Of a stretch of DNA of 64,000 nucleotides, positions 52,419 through 61,950 are shown piece by piece. Made by a program: the position numbers and the translations under genes. Below the pieces are notes generated by a model, which saw nothing but the letters and a program-made list of their open reading frames with translations, had not been told where the DNA came from and did not search any database. Source of the DNA: Aquimarina spongiae. GTDB lineage: Bacteria > Bacteroidota > Bacteroidia > Flavobacteriales > Flavobacteriaceae. The first letter of the stretch is position 1, and each line of letters opens with the position of its first letter. The stretch lies in contig NZ_FQYP01000006.1 in NCBI RefSeq assembly GCF_900141785.1, forward strand, positions 345,968 through 409,967, read 5' to 3'.

Positions 52419-55400
52419 TTAATTCTTTGACAATACATTGACTGCCGCCTCCAGTTGTTGATCTCTTCCTGTAATAACAACTTCAGGATCTAGTGCAACT
52501 TTAACATCTGGTTCTAATTGTTGGTTTTCAAGGTATTTACCTTTGGTATCAATAATACCGACCATCGGTATTCCGAACCAAGCTCCATTTTGTAACCCTT
52601 CCCACCATACGGCAGTACCGGTTCCTGGTACTGGCATACCTACCAACTTTCCGATACCCATTGCTCGATACGTAACAGGAAACATATGTGCATCGGAGTA
52701 GTTGCTTTCACTCATTACAACAACCGATGGTTTACTCCATTTAAATTGAGGTTCTGATCCTAAATTTTGACCTCTAGGTCTAAAATCCATATAAGGTTTT
52801 CCATTTAGAAATGTAGCAAGATCATCATGTAGCCAACCTCCACCATTAAATCTAGTGTCTACAATCAATCCTTTTTTGTCGTAATGCTTTCCTAAAGCAT
52901 CGTCATATACTTTTCTAAAACTCTCATCATTCATTCCGCGAACATGTACATAACCTAACTTACCACCAGAAAGTTGTTCGACAAGCTTATTACAATTTTT
53001 AACCCATCTTTCATACAACAGTTGGCTTAATTTTCTTCTATTAATTGGTTTTACGGTCTCCTTCCATTCTTTTTTTGATGTAGGATCATAGAAAGTAAGT
53101 AATGTATTTTTACCAGCCTTACGGTTAAGGAGTGGATAATAATTCATGTCCTTATTAATTTTCACACCGTCTATAGCTTGTATGATGTGACCAGCTTTGG
53201 ATTTGTTGTCTTTACTTTTTAACGGACTCTTGTCCATAATTTCAATAATTTTTAATCCATCACCAGTGTACGATGGATCTAAGAATATTCCTAATGAAGC
53301 GGTTTGATCTCCATTGGGTTTCGAAGCTCTATAGCCTGCACCCGTATGAGAAGCATTTAGTTCACCTAACATCTCACTCATTAGCTCTGCAAAATCAAAA
53401 TTATTATTGATATCCTTCAGTTTAACAAAATAAGCTTCTTTATAAAAATCCCAATCTACGCCTTGCATATCTTTACGGTAAAACTTCTTTTTCGTTTGAC
53501 GCCAAATATGCTCAGCCAAGTAAGCACGCTCGGCCATTTCGTCAAGTAACATTTCACCTTTTATAGAAATACCTTCTGTCTTTCCTTTTTTCAGATCAAC
53601 TTTACTTATTTTACCGTTTGATAGGATATAAAGGTTTTCTCCTTTTGGTCCCATCTCCATATCTCCTGGACTTTTGGCATTTAATGAGGCAAGAATTTTT
53701 GTTTCTTTAGTACGAAGGTTAGTTTTCCATAGATTGTAACCTTTCTCAAATTTGGCAAGGTAGTAGAGCGTTTTACCGTCTTTCGAAATAATAGCAGCTC
53801 CAAGATCCGAAGAATGAGTGGTCAATCGAGTGATTCTATCCTTGCGTCCATCGAGCTCAAACTCAATAGGATCTGCCTTCTTTTCTTTATCCTCACCTTT
53901 CTTTTTATCTTTTGAGTCATCTTTATCACCTTCAGAATCTGAATCCTTCTTCTCTTCAGACATTAACTCTGATTCAAGTTCACTTAAGTTGAAATCATCC
54001 CAGGCAGCTTGTGTTAAAAACATGCCATAAAAATCCATTTCGGTTCCCCAACTTGCATGGTTTTTCATTCCATTTCGGCTAGAATACCACGTAATCATTT
54101 TACCACCCATCATCCACTGCGGAATATGAGCTCCATACCCAGTAGGAACAATATTAATAACAGGTTCTTTACCAGAGGCATTGACTAGACCTGCCTGGTC
54201 TATCCATTGACCATCTCTTAAATAATTTACCAAGAACCATTTGCTATCAGGAGACCACTCATAAAACTGATCCCCATCTGCATAAGAATAGTTATTATTG
54301 CCGGGCATAATCTCGCGTACTTCCTTACTTTCTAAGTTGATGACCTTCAGATTGGTGCGTTCTTCAAGAAAAGCGACTTCCTTACCATCAGGAGAATAGC
54401 TTGCCTGAAAAGTTTCAGCAGCTGAGTTGAGAATGATTTTCTCCACTAAAATTGTTGAATTAAAAAAGTACTTTTCTTCTTCACGGCTCAATGAAGTTTC
54501 ATATAGATTCCAGCTTCCGTTGCGTTCACCAGCGTATAATATAGCCCTTCCATCGGGGCTAAAGGATACACTTCGCTCTTGTTCCGGAGTATTAGTAATT
54601 CGTTTTGTGGTTCCATCTTTAATCGAACTAACGAATACTTCACCACGTTTGATAAAAACTATTTCTTTTCCATTGGAAGAAACATCAAATTCACTAAGGT
54701 TATTATTTACAGATATTGTTTTTACAGGTAGATTACGTAAGTCCGAACGGATATCTATTTCTACAAGTTGAGGTTCTGATCCTTCCGTTTGTAAAAATAT
54801 TCTACCATGATAGCCATAACAGAGCTTACCATCTGATGCTATGCTGAGATGACGTACAGGATGTTTGGTGAAATTTGAAATTTGTTGAGCAGCTCCACCA
54901 GAGAGACTTGCTTTGTATACATTAAAACTACCTGAAGATTCACTCAAGAAATAGTAAGAATTTCCATCTTTCGCAAAAACGGGGTCCATGTCTTCTCCAT
55001 TAAACGTACTCAGTTGCGTGTACGTTTTAGATTCCACATCATATTTCCAAATATCTCGGGTAACAGATGATGTATGGTGTTTACGAAGTGGATCTTCATA
55101 CCCTTTGGAGTCTTGAAAAAGTAATGTCTTTCCATCACTACTCATCTTAGTGTTAACCGCAGGAGTAGTTAGAACTTGAGTTACTCTGCCTCCGGTAATG
55201 GGTACTTCGTATAATTCTGGTAATACCCCAGACGGAAATTGTTGATTAGTATGTAAATCTAAACGTGAAGAAGAAAATAACACGAAATTACCATCAGTAC
55301 TGAAATCGCTTGGACTATCATTAGAAGAGTGAAATGTTAATCGGGTAGCAGTACCTCCTTTGGATGGCATAACGAAAACATCAAAATTACCATGCCTGTT

Positions 55401-55649
55401 TGAAGCAAAAGCAATTTGAGAACCATCAGGAGACCATACAGGCATATGATCATAGCCATCATTTATAGTAAGAATAGTAGCTGTCCCTCCAGTAGAAGGT
55501 ACGGTATAAATGTCACCATGATAACTAAAAGCTATAGTTTTGCCGTCAGGAGATATGGCGGGAAAGCGTAGCCACTGAGAACTATCTTGAGCTGATGAAA
55601 TTTGTAATGAAAAGATAAAGGTAAAAAACAGAAAGATTGATTGTCTCAT
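52419..55649 (-). CDS. Tricorn-type S41 protease with beta-propeller and PDZ
   Basis: 1076 residues. Signal peptide (about 1-20, ending SSAQ). N-terminal WD40-like PD40 repeats (about 30-560; FPAISPDGKTIAFSYHG, WSPDGSQIAFASNRHG), a Lys/Glu-rich linker with DSDSEGDKDDSKDKKK, a tricorn beta-2 region, a PDZ domain (GDGLKIIEIMDKSPLKSK), then a C-terminal S41 peptidase with VDTRFNGGGWLHDDL and the nucleophile Ser in VVVMSESNYSDAHMFP. It degrades peptides, probably in the periplasm. It is the only large minus-strand gene in the array and is convergent with the araC gene. Confidence 0.94.
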   Translation of the reverse strand: MRQSIFLFFTFIFSLQISSAQDSSQWLRFPAISPDGKTIAFSYHGDIYTVPSTGGTATILTINDGYDHMPVWSPDGSQIAFASNRHGNFDVFVMPSKGGTATRLTFHSSNDSPSDFSTDGNFVLFSSSRLDLHTNQQFPSGVLPELYEVPITGGRVTQVLTTPAVNTKMSSDGKTLLFQDSKGYEDPLRKHHTSSVTRDIWKYDVESKTYTQLSTFNGEDMDPVFAKDGNSYYFLSESSGSFNVYKASLSGGAAQQISNFTKHPVRHLSIASDGKLCYGYHGRIFLQTEGSEPQLVEIDIRSDLRNLPVKTISVNNNLSEFDVSSNGKEIVFIKRGEVFVSSIKDGTTKRITNTPEQERSVSFSPDGRAILYAGERNGSWNLYETSLSREEEKYFFNSTILVEKIILNSAAETFQASYSPDGKEVAFLEERTNLKVINLESKEVREIMPGNNNYSYADGDQFYEWSPDSKWFLVNYLRDGQWIDQAGLVNASGKEPVINIVPTGYGAHIPQWMMGGKMITWYSSRNGMKNHASWGTEMDFYGMFLTQAAWDDFNLSELESELMSEEKKDSDSEGDKDDSKDKKKGEDKEKKADPIEFELDGRKDRITRLTTHSSDLGAAIISKDGKTLYYLAKFEKGYNLWKTNLRTKETKILASLNAKSPGDMEMGPKGENLYILSNGKISKVDLKKGKTEGISIKGEMLLDEMAERAYLAEHIWRQTKKKFYRKDMQGVDWDFYKEAYFVKLKDINNNFDFAELMSEMLGELNASHTGAGYRASKPNGDQTASLGIFLDPSYTGDGLKIIEIMDKSPLKSKDNKSKAGHIIQAIDGVKINKDMNYYPLLNRKAGKNTLLTFYDPTSKKEWKETVKPINRRKLSQLLYERWVKNCNKLVEQLSGGKLGYVHVRGMNDESFRKVYDDALGKHYDKKGLIVDTRFNGGGWLHDDLATFLNGKPYMDFRPRGQNLGSEPQFKWSKPSVVVMSESNYSDAHMFPVTYRAMGIGKLVGMPVPGTGTAVWWEGLQNGAWFGIPMVGIIDTKGKYLENQQLEPDVKVALDPEVVITGRDQQLEAAVNVLSKN

Positions 55650-55868
55650 AATAAAAATATAAGGTATTCTAATTGTTTGATTCGTAAATTTGAGTAAACT
55701 TTAAAAATTAAAGCGAGCACAACATCAGATGCAGTTAATTTCTTCCGTAAGCGCTTATTAGGAAAATTTCGTTAGAATTTTCTCTTACTTGTTCTTGTTT
55801 ACTAAATTAGATGCTAAACAAATAAATAATCACGCATAAGTTGTTAAAAAAACAATAAATTATAAGTC

Positions 55869-56249
55869 ATGCCAGAAGTAACAGCCAAAAAAAATGAGCA
55901 AGTCGCAAAAATGAATTTCGGATCTATCTACCCACATTACCTCAAAAGAATAGAAAAGCATGGAAGAACTAAAGAAGAACTCGACCAGGTTATTTTGTGG
56001 TTAACGGGTTATGATCAGAATACATTAGCATCCTTTATTGATGGTAATGGGACTTTCGGAGATTTTTTTGAAGGAGCCAAAATGCATGAAAATGCAGACA
56101 TGATCAAAGGTGTAGTATGCGGATATCGTATTGAAGAAATATCTGAAGAATTTGCCTTATACCGGGATTGCAGACGTATGGAAAAGCTGATTGATGAGCT
56201 GGCAAAAGGTCGTAAAATGGAGAAAATTTTGCGTGAAGAAAAAAAGTAA
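55869..56249 (+). CDS. DUF2200 family protein
   Basis: 126 residues. VAKMNFGSIYPHYLKRIEKH, GRTKEELDQVILWLTGYDQ and IKGVVCGYRIEEI are diagnostic of DUF2200, as is the C-terminal MEKLIDELAKGRKMEKIL. Small cytoplasmic proteins of unknown function, often transferred between bacteria. Confidence 0.92.
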   Translation: MPEVTAKKNEQVAKMNFGSIYPHYLKRIEKHGRTKEELDQVILWLTGYDQNTLASFIDGNGTFGDFFEGAKMHENADMIKGVVCGYRIEEISEEFALYRDCRRMEKLIDELAKGRKMEKILREEKK

Positions 56250-56357
56250 CAACTGGAGCTAATACTATCTAATTTGTATTGAAATGTAGTTGAATCTAAA
56301 CCTTATTCATAAGTTTGAAAAATGCAATACCATAGACTAAAATTTCGATAAAAAACA

Positions 56358-57176
56358 ATGATTAAAGCCTTAAAAAAACGTATTAATTTTTCAAATTTTT
56401 GGGTTAGAAATATCTTTATTATTGTAATCATTTCTGTTGTGGCTAATCATCTTACCGAGCCAGAAAATTTTCCGTTTAACCAAGACTACGAGTTTCCTTT
56501 ACTTCCTATTGCAGTTTCCATCATTTCAGGAGGCTTAATCGTCCTTATTGCTGGTGTTAATTTCAAACATTTTGAAAAGAAGTACTTTACTAACAAAATT
56601 AACACACCAACAGTACTGCGTTTTCTTTTTTCAACCTTAGGGTATATTACTATCCTGTATCTTATTTTATATTTTGGTTTAAATGGTTTGATTAATGGAA
56701 TTGAATCCTATAGTCTGTATCATCTGCTTACAGGACTATCTGTCAGCCTACTCATTAGTGCAATTGGAATTACGCTTTTGTTTTCGACAGATATTTATAG
56801 ACTTCACAGGCTTGCCTCGATAAAAGGAATACTTAAAACACAACAAGGAGGTAAAATAACCTTGATTAAGTATGGGGAAATTGCCTTTATATATAGCGAA
56901 AACAAAATAGTATATATTGTAAAAACTGATGGGACGACAATTACTACAGATTTCACTTTGAATGAAGTTGAAAGCAAAATCAATGTACAAAGTTTTTTTA
57001 GAGCGAATAGACAAATCGTACTTCATTCTCGTTCTATCGAACAAGTACAATCCATCGAAAATGGAAAGCTATCGGTCTTACTTAAACCTACTATTGACAA
57101 CCAAAAGACTTTTCAGATAAACATTAGTAGGTATAAAAAACAAGAATTTATGACTTGGTTTGAGGGTAAGCTATAA
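56358..57176 (+). CDS. Membrane-bound LytTR transcriptional regulator
   Basis: 272 residues. Four membrane helices (about 18-32, 45-66, 85-110, 122-146) then a LytTR DNA-binding domain (about 165-270; LIKYGEIAFIYSENKIVYIV, FFRANRQIVLHSRSIEQVQ). A membrane sensor fused to the DNA-binding domain replaces the usual response-regulator receiver. The next gene is a CPBP protease 114 bp on, a possible target or partner. Confidence 0.9.
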   Translation: MIKALKKRINFSNFWVRNIFIIVIISVVANHLTEPENFPFNQDYEFPLLPIAVSIISGGLIVLIAGVNFKHFEKKYFTNKINTPTVLRFLFSTLGYITILYLILYFGLNGLINGIESYSLYHLLTGLSVSLLISAIGITLLFSTDIYRLHRLASIKGILKTQQGGKITLIKYGEIAFIYSENKIVYIVKTDGTTITTDFTLNEVESKINVQSFFRANRQIVLHSRSIEQVQSIENGKLSVLLKPTIDNQKTFQINISRYKKQEFMTWFEGKL

Positions 57177-57290
57177 AACGCAATGATTATTCGGGTGTTA
57201 TTTTGATACCATTCGGTAAAAATGAGCCATAAATCCCTGTTTATCTTGCTTTATCGTTTTTACTTCGCTTAAAATTAAAAACGATAAAAA

Positions 57291-57947
57291 ATGAATACCA
57301 AGACCTTTTTAACTACAAAAGTAACCCCTGTAATCGCTATTCTTCTTTGCTGTCTGCTATATCTATTGGGCTATTTTTACATTATCATAGCGGCTTTAAT
57401 CATGTTAGTAGCAAGCGCCATAGAGTATAAAAAAGATATGTTTAAATCTTTAGGCTTTCAGCGTAATAGAATCAATGTAAAAAGCTTATTGATCATAGCT
57501 CCAATTTTGGGCATAGTTATGTTTCTATTTTATTTCTATATCATGGTGCCAAGCGCTGAATATCTTACAGGACAACCTATAGATTTTTCTGTATTCGAAG
57601 TGTATAAAGGAAACTTACCTGCCGCATTGAGTTTATTGGTTATTATTTGGATATCGGCAGCATTCGGCGAAGAAATTGTGTTTAGAGGCTATCTAATGAG
57701 ACAGTTTACCAAGTTTTTTGGATCAAGTAAAATTAGCCTTGTGATTAATATTCTACTCTTTGGGTTTATTTTTGGTTGTATACATGCATATCAAGGAATA
57801 ACTGGGCAGATTGTGGCAGGTGTTACAGGGATGCTTCTCGCTATTATTTTTCATCTGCGTAAGAACGATTTATGGTTCGTTATTGCTGTTCACGGATTTT
57901 TTGACACCGCTGCCCTTGTTTTTATGTATTATGGTTGGGGTGCATAA
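57291..57947 (+). CDS. CPBP intramembrane glutamic endopeptidase
   Basis: 218 residues with about six helices. Abi/CPBP motifs: FGEEIVFRGYLMRQF (EExxxR, about 123-128), then FGCIHAYQG and FVIAVHGFFDTA with the His residues. This type II CAAX-prenyl-protease-like family includes bacteriocin-resistance and processing proteins. It could cut a membrane substrate; none is identifiable here. Confidence 0.92.
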   Translation: MNTKTFLTTKVTPVIAILLCCLLYLLGYFYIIIAALIMLVASAIEYKKDMFKSLGFQRNRINVKSLLIIAPILGIVMFLFYFYIMVPSAEYLTGQPIDFSVFEVYKGNLPAALSLLVIIWISAAFGEEIVFRGYLMRQFTKFFGSSKISLVINILLFGFIFGCIHAYQGITGQIVAGVTGMLLAIIFHLRKNDLWFVIAVHGFFDTAALVFMYYGWGA

Positions 57948-58022
57948 TTAAGAAATCGTAGCATCTTTTTGAGAACAGGTAATTATATTTTCTATATTTA
58001 GTAGCTCTAGTTAATTTGATAA

Positions 58023-58574
58023 ATGAATCTTGAATTAGAAAATGAACTTATAGAAATAATTGAATCAGACAGGTGGATGATTGAAATTTTAAAGATCGTT
58101 AGAGATTTAAAATTGAATGATTGTTGGATTGGAGCTGGCTTTGTTAGAAATAAAATTTGGGATAAAAAACACGGGAAAGAAAGAACTGAATTGAACGACA
58201 TTGATGTAATATATTTTGACAAATCAAATCCTACAAAAGAATATGACTCTAAAATTGAGGCCAAACTAAATGAAATTAATCCAAAACTGAATTGGTCCGT
58301 AAAGAATCAATCGAGAATGCATATCAGAAATGGACACGAGCAATATGACACTTGTAAAGAAGCTATTTCCTTTTGGCCAGAAACAGCGACTTCGATAGCT
58401 ATAAGGTTGAATTTCAAAAACCAAATTGAATATATAGCTCCTTATGGATTAGAAGATTTGTTTAATCTTTTAGTTAAACCAACACCAAAATTTGATTTGA
58501 CCATTTACAACAGTAGAATTGAAAAGAAAAAATGGAAAGAAAAGTGGAACAAAATAGAAATAAGAACTATTTAG
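58023..58574 (+). CDS. Nucleotidyltransferase family protein (PF06042-like)
   Basis: 183 residues. DCWIGAGFVRNKIWDKKHGK and LNDIDVIYFDKSN are the conserved first and second motifs of this nucleotidyltransferase-fold family (the aspartates bind metal). The family's substrate is not settled. The stop TAG forms part of the outer arm of the next spacer palindrome. Confidence 0.9.
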   Translation: MNLELENELIEIIESDRWMIEILKIVRDLKLNDCWIGAGFVRNKIWDKKHGKERTELNDIDVIYFDKSNPTKEYDSKIEAKLNEINPKLNWSVKNQSRMHIRNGHEQYDTCKEAISFWPETATSIAIRLNFKNQIEYIAPYGLEDLFNLLVKPTPKFDLTIYNSRIEKKKWKEKWNKIEIRTI

Positions 58575-58644
58575 AACAGCATATATAGTCCATTGTATTT
58601 GAATTTTTTACTTCGGTAAACTTAGAACAAGTAACGGAGTTCTA
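58572..58644 (+). repeat. Palindromic spacer element 6
   Basis: Outer arms TAGAAC (58572-58577) and GTTCTA (58639-58644) surround a perfect hairpin TTTAC-TTCG-GTAAA (58607-58620) with the very stable cUUCGg tetraloop. The element begins at the stop codon itself. Confidence 0.5.
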
Positions 58645-58741
58645 TTGCAATTCGGTTACCATGATACTCATAAGGAATTCCTAACAGAATTTTTAACCAT
58701 CTTTACACCAAATATTAGCAGTAATTAAAACAAATTAAGCA

Positions 58742-59680
58742 ATGATAAACCGAATAGCTAAATTCTTGATATTGGTGTTCGTTATACTTCTTAGTAGTTG
58801 CAAAACTGAGCAATCCAACACGGAAAAATCAAACACAGAAAAGGAGGATTCTTTAATCAAAGAACGTTATTATTTTGATCAAAAACCACCTGGTTTAATA
58901 CCTGAAGTTTTTGCTCCTGGCATTGTTTCAATTGATGGAAGGTTCGAAGGTACCGTTTCGTTTTCTTCAGAGTTGAATGAAATGTATTTTGCTGCAGAAA
59001 ACAAAGAAGAAGAGGCATCTATCTATTTTTCAAAACTGAAAGATGATAAATGGACTCCTGTAAAAAAAGCCAATTTTACGAACGGTAAAAAAAAGGAAGA
59101 AATGCACCCATTTGTTAGCCCAGATGGGAAAAGGATTTATTTCACAGCGATGGACTCTGCTTTTGCAGATGAAAAAATTTGGTATGTAGACCGTTTAGAA
59201 GATTCATGGAGCAATGCGACTCTTCTCGATTCACCTATAAATGAGGATATGGTATTTTTTCCGAATCAGTCTAAAAATGGAGATCTTTATTATTTCAATT
59301 TATCAAAATTCAAAACCTATCATGCTCCCAATAAAAATGGTAAATTTCCCGAAGTACGGGAGGTTGCACTTGAATTTGGTCATCATGCTTTCATTTCTCC
59401 TTCGCAAGATTACATAATTTTAACAGCAAAGAGCGACCTAGAAGATGGAAGAAAGGATAATGATATGTATGTCTATTTTAAAGAGAAAGATGGAACATGG
59501 GCAGCGCCTAAAAATCTTGGAAATACCATAAACACTGGTTTTAACGAAAAAGCTCCAAGAATCACCCCAGATGGTAAGTACTTATTTTTTGGTAGGGATG
59601 AAAGGGATATTGAGCCGGGACTATCTAATATCTATTGGGTAAGCACAGAGGTTATAGAAAACTTAAGGCCAAAACAATGA
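58742..59680 (+). CDS. PD40/TolB-like lipoprotein
   Basis: 312 residues. Lipobox LLSSC (about Cys20). A beta-propeller of PD40 repeats (MHPFVSPDGKRIYFTAMDS, RITPDGKYLFFGRDE, FISPSQDYIILTAKSD), as in outer-membrane-associated proteins of Bacteroidetes. Its stop overlaps the next ATG (ATGA), so the small NTF2-like protein is translationally coupled to it. Confidence 0.85.
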   Translation: MINRIAKFLILVFVILLSSCKTEQSNTEKSNTEKEDSLIKERYYFDQKPPGLIPEVFAPGIVSIDGRFEGTVSFSSELNEMYFAAENKEEEASIYFSKLKDDKWTPVKKANFTNGKKKEEMHPFVSPDGKRIYFTAMDSAFADEKIWYVDRLEDSWSNATLLDSPINEDMVFFPNQSKNGDLYYFNLSKFKTYHAPNKNGKFPEVREVALEFGHHAFISPSQDYIILTAKSDLEDGRKDNDMYVYFKEKDGTWAAPKNLGNTINTGFNEKAPRITPDGKYLFFGRDERDIEPGLSNIYWVSTEVIENLRPKQ

Positions 59681-60036
59681 GACCAAAGAAATTGATTGAA
59701 AAGTGGATTGAAATATTCAATGAGGGAAATGCAGACAAAATTGCAGAACTATACCATCTGGATGCAATTAATCACCAAGTGACCAACGAACCAATTGAAG
59801 GGAGAAATGCTATTAAAGAGATGTTTTCGACCGAATTCAGTACAGCGGATATGACCTGTATTCCTGAAAATTTATTTGAAGATGGAGAATGGGCGATTTT
59901 AGAATGGAAAGACCCTTTAGGATTAAGAGGGTGTGGATTTTTTCAAGTTATTGATGGAAAAATCAAATTTCAACGTGGATATTGGGATAAATTGTCATTT
60001 CTAAAAATGCATAACTTGCCGATTCCAACCGAATAA
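59677..60036 (+). CDS. SnoaL/NTF2-like cytoplasmic protein
   Basis: 119 residues from the ATG at 59677, which overlaps the TolB-like stop by 4 bp; an earlier ATG at 59635 lies within that gene and is unlikely. SnoaL-like fold: IEKWIEIFNEGNADKIAELY, HLDAINHQVTNEPIEGRNAI and GFFQVIDGKIKFQRGYWDKL. Ester-cyclase/isomerase-like proteins of this type have varied roles. No signal peptide. Confidence 0.88.
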   Translation: MRPKKLIEKWIEIFNEGNADKIAELYHLDAINHQVTNEPIEGRNAIKEMFSTEFSTADMTCIPENLFEDGEWAILEWKDPLGLRGCGFFQVIDGKIKFQRGYWDKLSFLKMHNLPIPTE

Positions 60037-60125
60037 ATGAAGTACAGAAGGAACACAACAATGCTTAGATGGCATTAAATAATCTTTAAGCTAAACCATA
60101 AACATTATCTGTAGAACAGAAATCT

Positions 60126-60974
60126 ATGAAGAGAAAAACAACCTTTGTTTTATTGATTTTAATTTCAATATCAAGTTGGGCTCAAGAGAGCATTACTTTC
60201 AAAACCAAGTTCAAGCCCAACAAGAAGTATCAGACTCAACTCAAAACAACTTCACAAACAGAAATTGAATTTGAGGCTGATAAAGAAATAATGGATCGAT
60301 TTAAAAGTCAAGGAATTGAATTGCCGATGATTATGGAAAGTGAAACCAATATGTCAACCAGTATTGTTACTCACAACTTGGACGAAAATGGAGGATTTCC
60401 GGCAACAATGAGTTATGGTAAAATAATCTCCAAGACTACAATTAATGGGGAAGAAACGATTGAAGAAAAGCCTTATTCTGGAATAAAAATTCTAGGAAAA
60501 TATGATGCTGACAATAAATTCAAAGTAGATTCTATACTTGGGAAAAACATATCTCAACAAATGAGAACAACTTTAAGAGCTACTCTGGAAAATATCCAAC
60601 AAGCCATAAAGTTTCCAGAAAAACCATTAAAAATTGGAGATAAATTCTCTAGCGAAGTTCCGATGTCAATCCCAATGCAAGGAATGAATCCTATTTCTAT
60701 CAAAATAGATATAGAATATTTGTTAACCGAAATTAAAGGAGGGAAAGCATTTTTTGATTTTAAACAAACTGTTACATTGGATACAAGTCAAGAACAAGTA
60801 AATGTCATAGCAAACGGGACAGGAACTGGAACATCGGAGTATGATATTAACGAAAGTTATTTGACAAAGTATACATCAAGATTACCTATGGATGTAACTG
60901 TTAAAGTCAATGAAAAAATGACGATGAAAATGAAAGCGACCACTACATCCGAGCAGCATGCGGTAATCGAATAA
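60126..60974 (+). CDS. Secreted protein of unknown function
   Basis: 282 residues with a signal peptide (about 1-19, ending SWAQ). Lys/Thr-rich, all-beta pattern with FKTKFKPNKKYQTQLKTTSQ, repeated 'MSTSIVTHNLDENGGFPATM' type strands and a Met-rich tract near KFSSEVPMSIPMQGMN. It may belong to a DUF6263-like family of exported proteins; I am not sure. Function unknown. Confidence 0.6.
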   Translation: MKRKTTFVLLILISISSWAQESITFKTKFKPNKKYQTQLKTTSQTEIEFEADKEIMDRFKSQGIELPMIMESETNMSTSIVTHNLDENGGFPATMSYGKIISKTTINGEETIEEKPYSGIKILGKYDADNKFKVDSILGKNISQQMRTTLRATLENIQQAIKFPEKPLKIGDKFSSEVPMSIPMQGMNPISIKIDIEYLLTEIKGGKAFFDFKQTVTLDTSQEQVNVIANGTGTGTSEYDINESYLTKYTSRLPMDVTVKVNEKMTMKMKATTTSEQHAVIE

Positions 60975-61165
60975 AAGAGATCGACGGATGGGGGTATCGG
61001 ATAATCCTTGAAATGAAACAACTTCTTGAATAAGATAAAAGGTTATGAATAATTTATAAGATAAACGGTTTTCGTTTCTTACATTAATAAGACATACAAC
61101 AATTTGTATATTGCTTATGCTCCTTTGGGAAGCAAACGCAGGATATAAGGAATGTTATACACCAT
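60975..61165. other. Intergenic region before the lipoprotein gene
   Basis: No gene in 190 bp. The last 70 bp are the palindromic spacer element described separately; the first part has no clear structure. Confidence 0.5.
61095..61159 (+). repeat. attC-like palindromic spacer element 7
   Basis: Outer TACAACA (61095-61101) pairs with TGTTATA (61153-61159), 6 of 7; inner TATAT (61107-61111) with ATATA (61143-61147), 5-base spacers on each side; terminal hairpin GCTT (61113-61116) / AAGC (61130-61133). Same box order as element 1 and the same inner word GGGAAGCAAACG. The next gene starts 7 bp after. Confidence 0.6.
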
Positions 61166-61873
61166 TTGAGAAAAGTAATCTACATAGTATTAATATTTGG
61201 GATTTTTGCTTCTTGTATAGAGAAAACCAAATCAGAAAAGGCGAAAGATAAACTGACTAAAATTCCTGCAATGAAAGTTGATTTGGACACGATTTTGGAA
61301 AAGAATAATCCAAAATACTTGGACTTTTCCAAACATCAGTTGTTTATCGACACGACTCGGAATTCAGAAATTTTTGAAAAACTAATTAACTGGAAACCAA
61401 ATCGAATAGACAATGATGCCATTGCATATCATGAAAAGGAAATTGCAAAAAAGCATAAACCAATAAGGGTTGACCTAAAAGGATTCCCGAGACATTGGAT
61501 AAGTTTAAAAAGACTCAATAATGAGTTTGTGATTTATGAACCTTGTGATGGAAACACAACAGCTTTTGAAATAAATGAAAGTTCAGTTCTATTCTTCTAT
61601 CAACTGGAACCGGATATCGATTTGATATCTAAATTAAGGAAAATCACAGAAAATGAAATCTCATTAGAATTAAGAACTGTTCCTCAAAAAACAGAAACTG
61701 AAAAAACAGAACTGTCTATAAAACCAACTAAATTTGAAAATGTCTATTTGTTAACTTATAGTTTTGGTGAATGGTATGTAACACCGACAGAAAAAGTTTC
61801 GAAATTTGATATAGTAGTTAATCATTGTCCAAAAACGAAAAGAAAGGAGTTTAACGGGTTTGATAAAAATTAA
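61166..61873 (+). CDS. Lipoprotein of unknown function, TTG start
   Basis: 235 residues. The first codon is a TTG (61166) in frame with a lipoprotein signal (IVLIFGIFASC, Cys17); there is no ATG before the lipobox. The mature part is Lys/Glu-rich with HWISLKRLNNEFVIYEPCDG and a C-terminal GEWYVTPTEKVSKFDIVVNH. I do not recognise the family. The start is placed right after the spacer palindrome. Confidence 0.6.
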   Translation: MRKVIYIVLIFGIFASCIEKTKSEKAKDKLTKIPAMKVDLDTILEKNNPKYLDFSKHQLFIDTTRNSEIFEKLINWKPNRIDNDAIAYHEKEIAKKHKPIRVDLKGFPRHWISLKRLNNEFVIYEPCDGNTTAFEINESSVLFFYQLEPDIDLISKLRKITENEISLELRTVPQKTETEKTELSIKPTKFENVYLLTYSFGEWYVTPTEKVSKFDIVVNHCPKTKRKEFNGFDKN

Positions 61874-61950
61874 ATGAATTAAAACATACTTGCGTTAAGT
61901 TTTGAATTTCAGTATTTTGCTAATAGTCAAAAACACAAATTATCAGAATT

